Of a stretch of 64,000 nt of DNA, positions 11,034 through 22,843 are shown piece by piece. Position 1 is the first letter of the stretch; each line of letters starts with the position of its first letter. The translations under genes were made by a program, and so were the position numbers. The stretch is taken from assembly GCF_030272615.1 (NCBI RefSeq), contig NC_081405.1:22707772-22771771 (forward strand), read 5' to 3'. This stretch comes from Cryptomeria japonica. Taxonomy: Eukaryota; Streptophyta; Pinopsida; Cupressales; Cupressaceae. The notes beneath the pieces were generated by a model. That model was not told the origin of the DNA and did not search any database. It saw only the letters and a list, made by a program, of their open reading frames with translations.

Positions 11034-11823
11034 ATTTTGTCAGTTTTAGGGTTTGCTCCTATGGGTTGCATTTCCTCATTTTCATGTCTAATCAGGGTGT
11101 TTTTCATCTAATTTGACCTATTCTACCCTTGTCCCCTTTTTTCGAATCATTGGCATATCATTTTGACCAAAATTAGGGTTTGCATGGCACAATTGCGCCT
11201 GTGTAAGGTAACCTGTGCCTGTGTCAGGTAACCTGCACCTGTGTCTCCCTACACAAGCATAGAAGACCCTACACAAGCACAGGATTCACCCTACACAAGC
11301 ACAGGAGTCCTTTTCTGCATCCCCTGTGGGCCCCGCAATGCCCTGCAAGCAATCAAAATTCATGAAATTGAAAACATGGGTATTTGCGATCCATACCGTT
11401 GCTCCTGCATTGTCTGGTCATCTGAATGTGCGTACACATTCCCTGAGGTGATCTGCCATTGGAATGTTCACCATCTCTCTGCAAGTGTTCTTGTCCAGAG
11501 CAACAAATTCTCCTCCTTGGCTAGTGCAAATGAGCAATTTTCCCTCTCTTGGCCTCATTTATAGATCTTTGTCAGTGCATAGATGGACATGCACCCTCTC
11601 CATCTTATGTTGGTTGTGGTTTTTTGCATCTTCAATTGCTTGTCCTTCATGCATCCAATCTCTGATTGTCAGTCCGTTCGATCCTATCCTTTTTATCGAT
11701 CAATTGGCCTCTTTTCTGGATGTTTCCGGCCAATTCCTCGAGGGGGCATGCATATGTCATTATTATTGTCTGGGGCATTTTCATTATTGTTCTTTGAAAC
11801 AACGCTTAAAATCGCATTGTCTC
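11034..11823. other. Tat1 region upstream of the antisense gene, with short direct and inverted repeats
   Basis: No coding region seen. At 11186-11310, repeats of GCCTGTGTNAGGTAACCTG are followed by repeats of CCCTACACAAGCACAGG. CCTGTGT and ACACAAGCACAGG are near inverted copies. For the antisense gene this is the 5' side, where its promoter or leader would lie. Tat2 has a different but similarly placed array of CACAGACGCGCC. The last 60 bases before the polypurine tract resemble the Tat2 equivalent. Confidence 0.5.
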
Positions 11824-11837
11824 AAAGAGGGGCAAAA
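11824..11837 (+). other. Tat1 polypurine tract
   Basis: AAAGAGGGGCAAAA lies directly before the LTR start TGTAGACAC. It is identical to the Tat2 tract and would prime plus-strand DNA synthesis. Confidence 0.88.
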
Positions 11838-12119
11838 TGTAGACACCTAAAAATGGTCAACGCTTGCGGAGTCATACTTTAACATTTGCGCATTGCCTCA
11901 TTTTAGGTTTTTGCATCGCATTAACATTTCTCCTATGATTCATACTTGGTTTTTATCATTTGCGAACATCGAGTCATTCTTCTACATTCTTCATTTATCT
12001 CGCTCTCGAATTTGGTTTTGTCAACAACACTATCCAGTCATGATTTTAATCGATCTTATCCTATTGCATCAATGTGCGTGCTTATTTGTCATCGTTTTGG
12101 ACATCGTCAATCTTAATTA

Positions 12120-12420
12120 GGGTTTTGTCCTCCTGTCAATCTTGCGATCAATTTGTCATCGATCATTGTACTCTTATCAATCTTGTCGATTTATCATCAA
12201 TCCTTATCATCAATTTTTCAATCTTGTCGTTTTAACGATTGATTTGTCATCGGTCGTTGTCATGTTCGATCTTGTCATTTTGCGATCAATTCACCATTGA
12301 TCATGGTCATTTTCAATCCTATCATTTTGCAATCTATTTATCATTGATTCTTGTCCTCTTGTCAATCTTGTCATTTTGCGATCGATTTGTCATCGATCGT
12401 TGTCTGTCTCAAATATGTCA
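12120..12420 (+). repeat. Degenerate tandem repeat inside Tat1 LTR
   Basis: About five diverged copies of a unit near 50-60 bases. Each combines a (T/C)CAATCTTGTCATTTTGCG segment with a GATCAATTTGTCATCGATCNTTGTC segment. Position in the LTR would be U3, upstream of the TATA-like box. Confidence 0.6.
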
Positions 12421-13036
12421 ATTTGGATCAATTTGTAATTGTTCCTCGTCAATTGGCGCATTTTATCAATTAAATCATTTATCACATTGGTCATTTATTA
12501 ATTCAAAATCAAATCGAATCGATATCAATTATCTTCAATCAAGACCTAATTGTCATTCTCGCATTGCTAATTTATCTTCTAGGGTTTTTATGATTTAATC
12601 ATTTAACCTTGTGTGTCATTTCTTCCTCTAGGATTAATAAATTATTTATTTATCCTAAGTCTTCTCATTGCAATTAAATGTTCATTTAATTGGCTAATTA
12701 TTCCTCTTTGTGAATTAATTAATAAATGATAAATTATTAATTAATTTACCTAATTCTCTAATTCTCTAATTTTCTAATTTCCTAATTCCTAATTTCAATT
12801 TCCTCCTATTTCTCTCCTAAATTCATGGAATGACATGTCAATTTGTCATAATTTGTCATAATTGACAATCAATCAATTTTTGACATAGAAGTTGTCATAA
12901 TTTGTCATAAATTATCAATCAACAAATTTTGCATAGAAAGTGCATAATTTGTCATAATTTATCATAATTGACATAATTGATTTGCAATTTCCATTTGAAT
13001 TGAATCATGCTAATCTTGTCATCTCTCCAATTCTTC

Positions 13037-13042
13037 TATAAA
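13037..13042 (+). promoter_or_regulatory. TATA-like box in Tat1 3' LTR
   Basis: TATAAA in the context TTCTTCTATAAATTGG. It sits in the right part of the LTR, as TATATAAGG does in Tat2. Sequence-only call. Confidence 0.4.
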
Positions 13043-13390
13043 TTGGATGATCTTCATCAATCAAAGCTAATTGGTAATCAAGCTATCGAATTTATGCTTC
13101 TAGTACTCTTGATCAAAAATCTCATCTACTTGCTTTCAATTGTGTGTGTGCACTTGTAGGTGAGATCCACAACCAAACCATTTGAAGAGGAAAGAAGAAC
13201 AATGGAGCCGCATGAAGGAGCATTCAAATCACATCTTTGGTTTGCATAATCTTTGCTTTTGAATGTTTTTATTTCATGTCTCTATTGAGTGTTGTTTAGG
13301 ATAGATCATTGCAATGAATGCATTTGTGGTTGAGCTATTATGTTTATCTTTGTTTGTGATGATTTCCTATTTCCTAACCTATAGTTGGCA

Positions 13391-14725
13391 TATCTCCTTC
13401 TAAGGAAGTACCTACCAGTGATAGATGAGCTTTAGGTTGTGAGGCTACCAACTCATCTTCAGTTATGCCGGTTTTCTTTAATACATCTTCCTTAATGGGT
13501 TTTTCTTGTCTGGATCCTTTCCTCACAACTGCCTCAACCTTTATCACTCTTTTCTTTTATTGAATTTGGCTTTCTATGGTTTCAGCACTACCAAATATTT
13601 CTTCTTTAGGTTCATTGGGGGCTTCCAGAAGTGTTTTGGCATAAGTTTCAACTATGTGGTCATCTATTTCATAGCCCATTTCTATTACCTAGATTGTCTT
13701 GGGGATGACTGCTTCCATCCACATTCATCCTTTTTGATAACAAAGCATATATTATCTTTGCATTTGTCTACAATCTTCTGTGATAGCCTTGTCCTTTTCT
13801 TCATTTTTGTCTTTAGTGCTTGGAAAAAATCATGAATGATGTTTTCCTTATTCTTGCCCATGGTATCGAACAGTTCTGTCAATTGCTTTCCTACGGGTAT
13901 GTCATATCCGAAATCTTTATATCCTATACCGGGAACTTGTTTTGTTATATGAAGCATTAGACACAATAATAGATTTCCAAATCTGAAGGTTCATTTCTTA
14001 TCCTTCTTTATCTTTCCAAGGTTGTCTATCAGTTCATCCTTTAGCCATTCACATATGTCAATTTTTGCATTGTTGGTTATTATGTCATAAGCACTCTTGA
14101 TGCATAAACTTGAAACTAAGTTGAGTCTATTGGCATGAGTGGCTTTGTAACCTAATATCATGCTTATGAATCTCACATTTGTATCCTTTACATCATTAAC
14201 CCTTAAAGATCTTTTATCAGATGTTGCACATGTTAGGTCAATGACTAAATCATTTGAAACTTTCTTGTTTTTATCTGGTCTTTTACTAGTGGTCAGTAAC
14301 CCTGTGACAGCCTTTACCGCTTGCTTGGTGATCTTATGAATTGCATCTAACCAGAAAAATTCTCCATGAACTCTGCTTAATACAATCCTAATCACATCCT
14401 TAGGAAATTCAGGAATACTAAGGATTTCTGTGAATCCTCAAGTTTCAATGATTTTGTGTTCAGCTTTGATATTGTCGGTATCATCACATATCTCGTTTTT
14501 GTACATGGTTTTGATTTCCTCGTCTCCTAGCTCTTCAATATTATAGTGAATATACATTCTAGGGTCTTCAGCATATACAACACCTTTAGGGATTTGAGAG
14601 AATGCACCTAAGGTATCATCTTTCTTTGCTATTTCGGGGACCAACTGAAATACAGGCCTAGGTCTTTTAATTACTTCCACAACAGTAGGGTTCACTATGT
14701 ATTCAATTGCAAAGGTGGATGCCAT
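13391..14725 (-). pseudogene. C1 ORF2, conserved protein of unknown family (interrupted)
   Basis: The start is chosen at ATG 14725 (MASTFAIEY), as C2 ORF2 also starts MAS. The same frame continues through TGA 14438 and TGA 13991 to 13685; a frameshift follows and coding resumes as MGYEIDDHIVETYAKTL down to about 13391. Shared with C2: AFSQIPKGV / ALSQVPAGV, VLSRVHGE / ILSRVHSD, AVTGL / AVTGF, and an alpha-helical block ending in a Lys-rich stretch. No catalytic motif, zinc finger or membrane segment is visible. I do not recognise the family; a structural role beside Gag is only a guess. Truncated by Tat1. Confidence 0.65.
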
Positions 14726-15036
14726 GATGAAATACCTTTTTCTGTCTTGGATGAATGATTGCTTGGAGTGTGCTTGCTTCTTGCTCAAAATGCCTTAGCT
14801 CAAAAATCTTCACGCTCTCTAAAAGTTTGAAATCACAGTGAAATGAAATGGAGCCAAAACCTTATTTTATAAAGTCTTTTTCGCTACCTACCACATTAAT
14901 TACATGTCGGTAATGTATTCACTTAACTTTATTTGCTGGTAATAAGTGATTTTCAACTTCTTTTCTCTAGCCGAGGGAATAATAGCACATGTGTCATTAG
15001 ATTGCCAAACCCTCAAGATAATTTTCTTCAATTAGA

Positions 15037-15402
15037 TCAAGAACTTCCTGCCGGTGGAGCACTGCTTTGTCCTGCCGGTGGAGCATCACATTGTCCTGCC
15101 AGTGGAGCATTTGTTGGTTCTACCAGTGGAGGAGTATTCCCAATATTTAGATCAGCTTTTCTAATCCATTGCTTTGAGAATTCTTGCTTAACCTCTTCAA
15201 CCTTTTCTTTACCTTTCAAGCTAGTACTTTTGTTGTCTACCGGTGTACCTTTACTTCTACAAAATTTAGCAATATGACCAATCTTGTTACATGCATAACA
15301 AATTACATTATTTTTCTGAATAGCTTTCCCATAACCTATGCCAGTTTGTGTTCTGCATTGATTTGATAAATGTCCAAATCTTCCACAAACATAATATCTT
15401 AC
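15037..15402 (-). pseudogene. C1 gag-like gene, 3' exonless part with zinc knuckles 3 and 4
   Basis: This continues the C1 Gag-like frame from the far side of Tat2 (… NCRMNV to YYVCGRFGH). Knuckle 3 reads YYVCGRFGHLSNQC, with Tyr in place of the first Cys. Knuckle 4 reads CYACNKIGHIAKFC and is complete. The tail is Lys/Glu-rich, then has Pro-Ala-Gly repeats (about three units of APPAGQ) encoded at 15045-15130. It ends at TGA 15037. C2 has the same four-knuckle layout. Confidence 0.75.
15398..15402 (+). repeat. Target-site duplication CTTAC, left copy (Tat2)
   Basis: CTTAC directly before the Tat2 5' LTR (TGTAGACAC). The same five bases follow the 3' LTR at 31242-31246. Confidence 0.93.
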
Positions 15403-16184
15403 TGTAGACACTTAAAATTGTCCAATTTAATTAAATAAATATTTTATTTATTTAATTATCTAAGCTTAATTCTTCTATTAATTAATAAATCTTTATTTAT
15501 TTAATTAATTCATTTATCTTCTTCTAACCTTATTTCTCATTTAAATAAATACATTTATTTATTTAAATTATCCTTTTCCTAAATTAAATAAATATTTTAT
15601 TTATTTAATTATCCCACTTCTTCTATTAATTAAATAAATCTTTATTTATTTAATTATTTCATTAACCTTTTCTACCTATGGCACATGTCATTCATCTCTT
15701 AATTCATACACTACCTACCTCTTTCGTTATTTTATTATTTCTTCTACCTACCCTCTAATCATAGCCGACCTCCTTTTACACCTCTCAATATTATCCCTCC
15801 ATTTCTTATTGTGTCTTTTATATAAGGAGATGCTTCCTTCATTATCAAATCCTAATGATTCTATGCATTCTAATCATCTCTTACGCAATTGACTACACTA
15901 CAATCCTACTTGCAACCACATTCTGTTCTTTGTTGAGCTCTTGTGCACATAAAATTTGAGAGCAAATATATCAAGCAAGATCAATGGAGATAGGAAGAAT
16001 GGAGATCAAAACCCTATTGGACATGTGATGGTATAATCTTTGTGATTTCATTTGATTTGCATTATCTTAGGTAATCTTCATATGTTATGGTGGATCTTTG
16101 TTGATTGTTAGGCTAGGGTTTTGTGGTTGAATTCATTTAGCCTTTCAATACTGTTATTATTGTTATCCATTTTCACCATATACA
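15403..16184 (+). repeat. Tat2 5' LTR
   Basis: TGTAGACACTT ... CCATATACA, 782 bp, bounded by CTTAC and the primer site. The left third is built of TTTATTTATTTAATTA blocks. A TATATAAGG box lies at 15819-15827. Nearly identical to 30460-31241. Confidence 0.95.
15819..15827 (+). promoter_or_regulatory. TATA box of Tat2 5' LTR
   Basis: TATATAAGG in GTGTCTTTTATATAAGG, about 365 bp before the LTR end. Conserved in the 3' LTR (30876-30884). It would drive the gag-pol transcript. Confidence 0.6.
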
Positions 16185-16187
16185 TTT

Positions 16188-16204
16188 TGGCATGCCCGGT
16201 GGGA
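16188..16204 (+). other. Tat2 primer-binding site
   Basis: TGGCATGCCCGGTGGGA begins three bases after the LTR end. The TGG start is as expected for pairing with a tRNA CCA end. I cannot name the tRNA with confidence. Confidence 0.7.
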
Positions 16205-18496
16205 CTCTTGTCCCTTTTACATTAACATCTTGTTGCAGATTTTGTATTTTGAAGTTGCAGATCTGACGTTTTCGGCAACATTTCAACATTTTCGCGTCTG
16301 CGCACTTTCGGATCGCGTTTTTTATTTTCTGGCGTGTCTGCGACATCTGGGATCGCGTCTGCGACATTGGCAATATTTTATTTTGCAGGTTCCAGGAAGG
16401 CGCGTCTGTGTTGTAAAGTCACGTCTGCGTTGTTTTTATCTGCGTCTGTGTCCAGGAAGCACATCTGTGTTCTGTAGGCGCGTCTGTGCTCCACAGAACC
16501 GCATCTGTGTCACCCAAGCGCATCTGTGTTGAGGGTAACCACGTCTATGTTTACCAGTTTTAAAATTTTGGATTTTTATTGATTCAATTTTTGGATTTTG
16601 CATTTAGGGTTTCAGGTCTGGTTTATTTTGAGCTAACATTTTCAGATCTAGCTAACGAAATTGGTGCAGCTTGTCTTGAAGGCTAAATCGTTTGATTGAA
16701 GGCCCCTATTTTCACAAAGTCTTTTGGGTTTAAAATTTACCTAACTTGTGTGCTTGCAGGAAGGGGTGATTATTTGAAACAATCCAAACTACTAACAACT
16801 CTTTGTTGCAGGTCCTTGGCAAGGGTTTTTGGATTTTTAATGTGTGCCTTGTTTTCATAGACTAGCAAACACTTCCATTGGTGCACTAAAATTGAATCAT
16901 TGTCTTTTGTGTCTTGAGCAATAGGCTCTTTTTGTTTAATCTTTAGAGGGCCTGTCTTCCCGTGTGGTCATTAGGACTACCAGTGAGAAGAGAACGACCC
17001 AAGTGGTAGCGAGGAAAACCCACCTCATCCGAACCACTATAAAAAAAATGTATTCATGGTGAAAACTATGAATAATGTGTGCTGATTAGTTCATACCGAC
17101 ACTATGTCTCCCCATAAACCCATTTGATCAAATTTATTTGATCAATTGTAGGGCGTAACCCCTACCAGCTAGGAGCCTTCTGTATTTACAAAGCTGAAAG
17201 TGTTGCATGTATGGCCACATGAGCGGATGCCCTTACTAGCACCATTTTGTTTTAGAGGCCCAAATCCTTCTAGTTGTTGGGGCAGGAGGTCGGACCTCTG
17301 GTAGCGGCCCACACACATACGGTTCTTAGTAGAGATACAAAGTTCGCCATGGGGAGTTTTCGTGGGGACTGATGCTTGGCTGACCCAAGAAGTGAGTGTC
17401 GAGGGTGGAGCCAGTGAGGTCAAGCATCTAAGTATCTGCTCTGAATAGCGTAGCCTCGGGGGTAAAACCCCATGTGGGATCAACAACTATTGTCTTGGCC
17501 AGCCATAAGAATTGTGCTTGGCTTATGTTAAACATTCAAAACATTCAAGACCAAACAGAAAAACATTGTGTCTTTTGTGCCTTCAAGTGTATGCAAAACA
17601 TTTTTACATCAAACAACACACTTTTCTTGGAGTCATTTTGAGTCTAGACACTTGCAAACATTGGGTCTTCATCAACACTGTGTCCTCTTGTCACAAAAAA
17701 TAGTCAAACAATCAGATTTGGTCACAACAAAATGACTTCACAGATTGAAAAAAATTGCACAAATTTTACAGAAACGCGTCTATGTCGGACAAAATAGCGT
17801 CTGCGTCAGGAAACCGCGTCTATGTCGGACATAATAGCGTCTGTGTTGTCTAGCCACGTCTGTGAAGGGCAGAATCGCGTCTGTGTTCCAACAATCAACA
17901 TTACACTTTGCAAAAAAAAAAATCTTAGAAATGCGTTTGCGTTAAACAGAGCAGCATCTGTGTCGGGAAATCGCGTCTGTGAAGTATACAGGCACGTCTG
18001 TGTCCAGAATTGAAAAAACTGTTGCAGTCCAACAAGCAAACATAATCAGTTTCGGAATTCTTGAGCTTCCTAGGTCATTTCTCCAGGGTTTCATTTAGCA
18101 TTCAACCTGTCCTTGGGTCTCACATAGTCCATCATTGCTTTACATCTCTCATTACATACACAATTGTCTAAACTTGAGTCAAAAGGTCACTTGCTTGTCC
18201 TCGTCATACTTTGTCAACACACTACATACAACAACACTTTGCTAAGTGGTCCCTCATCAAGGTTTCTTACCTTTGGGTCTCATTTGGTTTTACTCAGAGT
18301 CAAGGTCAACTTACCTCATCAAGAGAAACTATCCTCTCTTTAGAAGTCACACCTACTATACTACATACATACTTGGTCTTACACTTTGGACATTGCAAGT
18401 ACACTTCAGATTCATTTGCATTTCATCCAACTCTTGGTCTTCCATACTCTTTCCATTTTTCATCTAGTCTCACACATCTTGGTCAATACATAGTTC
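16205..18496 (+). other. Tat2 long leader with CGTCTGTG repeat arrays
   Basis: No conserved protein is visible in 2.3 kb between the primer site and gag. Two clusters (about 16285-16550 and 17770-18005) each hold around ten copies of a GCGTCTGTGT-like word. CpG positions vary (CGTCTG, CATCTG, CGTCTA), as expected from C-to-T decay. Part of the leader (about 16950-17480) is GC-richer with short ORFs that I do not trust. An intron is possible, as known in related Ogre elements, but splice sites cannot be assigned by eye. Confidence 0.55.
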
Positions 18497-20780
18497 ATGG
18501 TTGAAACCCGTCTTCAAAAATCTAGGAGAGAAACTAAAGAGGCTCAAGAGTCCGCAAACATGAGTTCTTATGAGTATGACAATGAGATCTTTTTCAATTC
18601 TGATCATACTACGTTACCTGACATGAATGCCTATAGAAACATTCCAAATGTTGAGAACATGGACACTACAAACAACAACGCTACACACAATGACAATATG
18701 GACAACTTTTTAGTACATTCAGCAGATGTGGAAGAATCCATTATGAATCCCCATTTCAATCGATTGGTTGAGGAAATAATGAGGGATAGACAATACTTCT
18801 TACAAATGATGGCACAAAGTGGAGCCAAGATACCTCATGATTTTGACATGTCTCAAATAATGGAAAATCAACCTTTGCAACAACCTCACTCCAACATGGA
18901 TCAAAGGAGACCTAATAGTGGAGGAAATAGAGGACCATATATGGTACCTAAATCACCATCAGCTTTGCTTCAAAAACCAGAGGTCCCACATACACATGGT
19001 CAAACATATGATACTCACCTTCGCAGACCATTATGGAAATCTTATGGAGAAAAACATGCTCAATCACATATCAATGCTAAGGATCAACCACCAAAGCAAT
19101 GGGACATGCAAAGGCATGCTCAAAATTTGGACACAAGGAAACCCCGCATCAAATTTGGGGGCAATACAATAGAACATGACATGCCTGTAGAATATGGTAT
19201 ACATGCACAAAATAGATATGGTGTTCCTCAACATGAATCTATACCAAGTGGTCCACATATGCAGTATCACTATAGACCTCCTCCATATGAACATGTGTAT
19301 GATCAATATCATCCATATATGCAACATGCTCCCCCTCCAATTGGTACTTCAAGCATAGGGTATGGTCCAAGAAGTCGATCTCCACCTAAGAGCAATTTGG
19401 AACAACAAATCAGGGACTTACAAAAGAAAATGGAGGACATAAATACACTGAAGCCAACATACACAATGAGAGACATATGTCCTTATCCATTTGACAAGAG
19501 CATTCCAATGCCTCCTTTTCCTACAAACTTTGTGACACCTAAATTTGATAAGTATAGAGGAAAAGGGGATCCTAAGGCACACATAAGATAATTTTTCATA
19601 GCTTGCATTGAGGTAGCAGCAGAAGAGACATATTTGATGAGATTATTCCCACAAAGCTTAGGTGATCAAGCTATGGAATGGTTCTCCCAACTCCCACTTA
19701 GTATTAAGTCATGGGGTGACTTAGCAGAGGCATTTATTCAACATTTCTCCTACAACATAGAGACAGACATATCAGTCACTACTTTGTGCAACACTAAGCA
19801 AAAAGAGGGAGAATCTTTTGCATCATTCTTACAAAGATGGAGAAATCTAGCCAGCAGATGCTCTTGTGAAATTTCACAAAAATAAATGGTAGAAATGTTC
19901 ACCCAGAATGATAACAAAGACATTGGCTATGATCTAAGGAAAGCTTGTTTGTCCACCTTCAAGGACGTTATTGAAAAAGGCTTAGCGACAGAAAAGGTCC
20001 TAATTGAACAAGGAGTCATCAAGATATTCAAGGAAAACAAATATGACTTTAAAGGAAAAGACAAGGCAAGATTTTGGAATAAAAACAAGAACACAGTCAA
20101 TGATGGTGTTGTTGATGCCAACACAGTGCGACCCAAATTCATTTTTTCTGGATCAAGTTCTACAAACAATCAAGTGAATACTCAAACAACTTCTAGATCA
20201 CGAAGGAAGTACACTCCATTGGGAGAACCACTTGAGTCAGTTTTCAAGAAGCTTGTGGCAAACAAAGTAATCACAGTTCCAGATTTTCCTCCATATGAAC
20301 CAAAGGTCAAACCAAATTGGTGGAATGATGATGACTATTGTGAATTTCATAAGAGCAAAGGTCATAAGACAGGAAATTGTCATCGACTGAAGACCATCAT
20401 ACAAGATCTCATTGATAGAGGTGACATTGAGATTGAGGGGCATTCGTCTAATCAAGAACATGAGATGTTTAAGGAACCATTCCCAAAACATGACAAAGGA
20501 AAAGCTAAAGCCACAGATGATCAAACCAATTATACCAGAGCATCCTACAACTATGATTCAACTATCAATCACATATCGATGGACAATTACGTCTCTACTA
20601 TTATCATCAAGGACAAAGCGTCTGAGAATTCTACTCAGAGACCCAAGATTGTCCTAAAAGGTGTTGGATCTTCTTCGGAACCTACCTCTGAATGTCATGT
20701 TAAAACTCGCCGAAGTAAATTCACTTTGCAAGGTGCTCCAACTAAAAACATCGCTTCTTCATCAACCAAACCTGAGTATG
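18497..20780 (+). pseudogene. gag: Tat2 gag (in-frame stops)
   Basis: The start is ATG 18497 (MVETRLQKSRRETKEAQ), the first ATG of the long frame. The N-terminal third is polar, rich in Asn, His, Pro and Gln. The capsid core runs from PYPFDKSIPMPPFP (19480) through QAMEWFSQLPLSIKSWGDL to about 19880. A complete CCHC-type knuckle with a C-x2-H start (YCEFHKSKGHKTGNC) is at 20339-20390. Stops are TAA 19589 and TAA 19883, both at places compatible with ancestral CAA. There are no frameshifts. It matches Tat1 gag along its length. Confidence 0.9.
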
Positions 20781-22843
20781 ACCTTGTAGAACAGCTAGGG
20801 AAGACACCCGCGCTCATCTCCATTCTTGAGCTATTACGCATATCTCCCGCACATAAAGCCATCCTTGACAAAATCTTGAGAGACACCGCCGTTCCTACTA
20901 ATCTGAACGTGGACCAGTTTCAAGCCAGGGTGGGATACCTTTCCATTCCACACTCCCTTACATTCACAGAAGCAGATGATGCCTTCGTAAGTCAGCCACA
21001 TAATGCACCATTACACATTGAAGCCTTCATACACAAACATCGAATAAAAAGAGTCTTGATAGATGGAGGAGCAGGTCTAAACATTTGCACATTAAGCACT
21101 ATTACACAATTGGGATATTCTGATAAAGCTATGAATTCTACAAACAAGATCACCATTAAAGCATATGATGATGAAGAGCATTCATCCAAGGGTACAATCA
21201 TCTTACCTCTCAGAGTTGGGCCAGTTACAAAGGATGTGGTCTGTCAAGTCCTGGATTTAAATCTCACTTATAATATATTGCTTGGACGTCCTTGGATTCA
21301 TGAAATGAGGGCAGTCCCATCCACATATCACCAATGCATTAAGTTTCCTCATAATGGAGTGGAAGTAACAGTTAACGGTGATCCTAATCCATTCATATAC
21401 TGCAATAACCTGAAATCAAAGACTGAGACCATCATTCCTAGTAATTGGGACGTTGTTCCTTCGTCGGCATACATTGATCCTGAGTCATTAAAACCCTCGA
21501 CCTCAAAACAAGGTGAGCTTAAAGGAAAGTTTCAAGACAAAGGCATGGGGGAATATACTTTCAATCAAACCATGTACTTATGACAAGTCATGAGTTCCCC
21601 AAACGAATATGGAAGACCACATCCTAACAAGCAAATCGTCATTATGATGCTCAAATGGGATCCTACTACCTTTCAAAGATGGGGTGAACTAGAAGAGGAA
21701 GATTTATACCAAATGCTTTTTAGGGACAATGAAGAGGAAACACAAGACCACATCAACCTACCATGTGAGAAATATGGAAAAGGCTTCAAAATTTTACAAA
21801 AATTCAGGTATGATGGAAAAAGCCCTCTGGGGTTACGAAAGGAAGCCATCATGGAACCTTTACAACCTAAATTGACCCTCAAAAGGGAACGCTCGAAAGG
21901 ACTTGGTTTCTTAAAGGTCCACACCCAAAGGACAGAAGAAGCCTTACAAATTAAAGCTGCCAAAATTCAACAAGAGAATCGCTATTCCACATATTCCAAT
22001 GAATGGGAATGGGGTTCAGACAAGTCTTCCAATGACTATGAGCTCACCGAAACATTCAGAGAGCCAGATGAACCCACAGAAGAAGAGGAGTTTTATAACA
22101 AGTTCAGAGTTGGTCAGGAAACAACCCATGAGGAGTCTACACAGTCCTTGTCTCAAGGTTCTAGGTTGAAATCGCATAGGATGAGAACACCTGTCCCAAA
22201 GTGCGCTACTAGTGATGATAATTTGGATTCGCTCGCAATCGAGACTGATGAGGAGAGTGTCATCAATGACCTCGATAATTACCTTGACATACGTGAATAT
22301 AACCACATCTTCACTCTTAGCCCCGTTAACTTTGAAGACACTAACGGCCTTCCCCTTGTTCACCGCCAACTCATTGACTGGGATCATGAAGGACCTGCAC
22401 AGTTTGATACATTCCAAAATGATGAAGCTTTTATTGACTATCTGGGCATACGAGATGATCTTCCCCCTGGAGACCATAAAGCGGGATACACTATAGAACT
22501 AAATAGCGTGGCATATTTTGGTGAGGGTGTCGGACCTTCCAGTCACAAAAATGTGAAAATAAGAACAAATCAAGGGTCTTATGGCGAAAACCACATTGTG
22601 GCGCTGTCTGACCTCAAAAAAGTAAAAAGAAAGGACGTATCTAAGGGTGAAAACCTCTCCGAGGCACCTGAAGATGGAAGGCTTGACATTCTTCCAGCAT
22701 CATATGAGGAAAAGTCATCCATGTTGGTAGAGGAGACTATCAAAACAAACATTGGTACAGAAGAGGTTCCACACAACATATTCCTAGCTCAATCACTGAC
22801 AGAGTCCGAAAGGTCAAAATTCATAAGTTTCTTCAAAGAATGA
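20781..22843 (+). pseudogene. Tat2 aspartic protease, G-patch and linker
   Basis: Same frame as gag. The protease is at about 21030-21400: RVLIDGGAGLNICT (catalytic Asp), RVGPV, LLGRPWIHEM. The G-patch-like part at 21775-21920 (YGKGFKILQKFRYDG, GLG) is more diverged than in Tat1; the central Gly pair is partly lost. An acidic linker follows with two hairpin motifs near its end, then FFKE and TGA 22841. There is also TGA 21581 after the protease. Protein order and spacing equal those of Tat1. Confidence 0.87.
22583..22668 (+). other. GTGAAAA hairpin motif, two copies inside Tat2 coding sequence
   Basis: Copy 1 (22583-22605): GGCGAAAA, stem CCAC, loop ATT, stem GTGG, CGCT. Copy 2 (22645-22668): GGGTGAAAA, stem CCTC, loop TCC, stem GAGG, CACC. 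The stems differ in sequence from each other and from the other copies but remain paired. They overlap codons for GENHIVAL and GENLSEAP before RT. Confidence 0.65.

Larger units (their letters stand above)
1..13390 (+). mobile_element. Tat1: Ty3/gypsy Tat-lineage LTR retrotransposon, 5' end outside window
   Basis: Order on the + strand: gag, protease, G-patch, RT, RNase H, second RNase H, integrase, non-coding spacer, antisense PMD gene, polypurine tract, 3' LTR. The second, archaeal-type RNase H between the first RNase H and the integrase is the known hallmark of the Tat lineage. The 5' LTR, primer site and start of gag lie left of base 1. The 3' LTR abuts C1 ORF2 coding sequence, so the element inserted into C1. 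The right border (13383-13390) is uncertain by several bases because the partner LTR and target duplication are not visible. Confidence 0.93.
11838..13390 (+). repeat. Tat1 3' LTR
   Basis: It begins TGTAGACACCTAAAA right after the polypurine tract, like Tat2 (TGTARACACTTAAAA). It is about 1.55 kb, twice the length of the Tat2 LTR. It includes a degenerate internal repeat (12120-12420: CAATCTTGTC, GATCAATTTGTCATCGATC), AT-rich sequence and a TATA-like TATAAA at 13037-13042. The right end is placed where C1 ORF2 coding resumes, within 13383-13390. Confidence 0.82.
13391..15402 (-). mobile_element. C1 element, distal part (gag end and ORF2), between Tat1 and Tat2
   Basis: This is the downstream half of a - strand element whose LTR and gag start lie at 31242-32910, on the far side of Tat2. 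Joining across Tat2 at the CTTAC duplication keeps the gag frame. The segment matches C2 (gag end, then ORF2) in order and sequence. It ends abruptly at the Tat1 LTR, so ORF2 end, any ORF3 and the 3' LTR should be left of the window. 14789-15036 is a short spacer between the genes. Confidence 0.85.

Noticed and set aside
13685..14788. Host gene on the - strand
   Set aside because: Homologous ORF in the complete element C2 and linkage to gag and LTR show it belongs to the C1 retroelement.
16230..16532. + strand ORF of 100 codons, Cys/Arg-rich
   Set aside because: It is made of the CGTCTGTG repeat array; no conserved Cys spacing.
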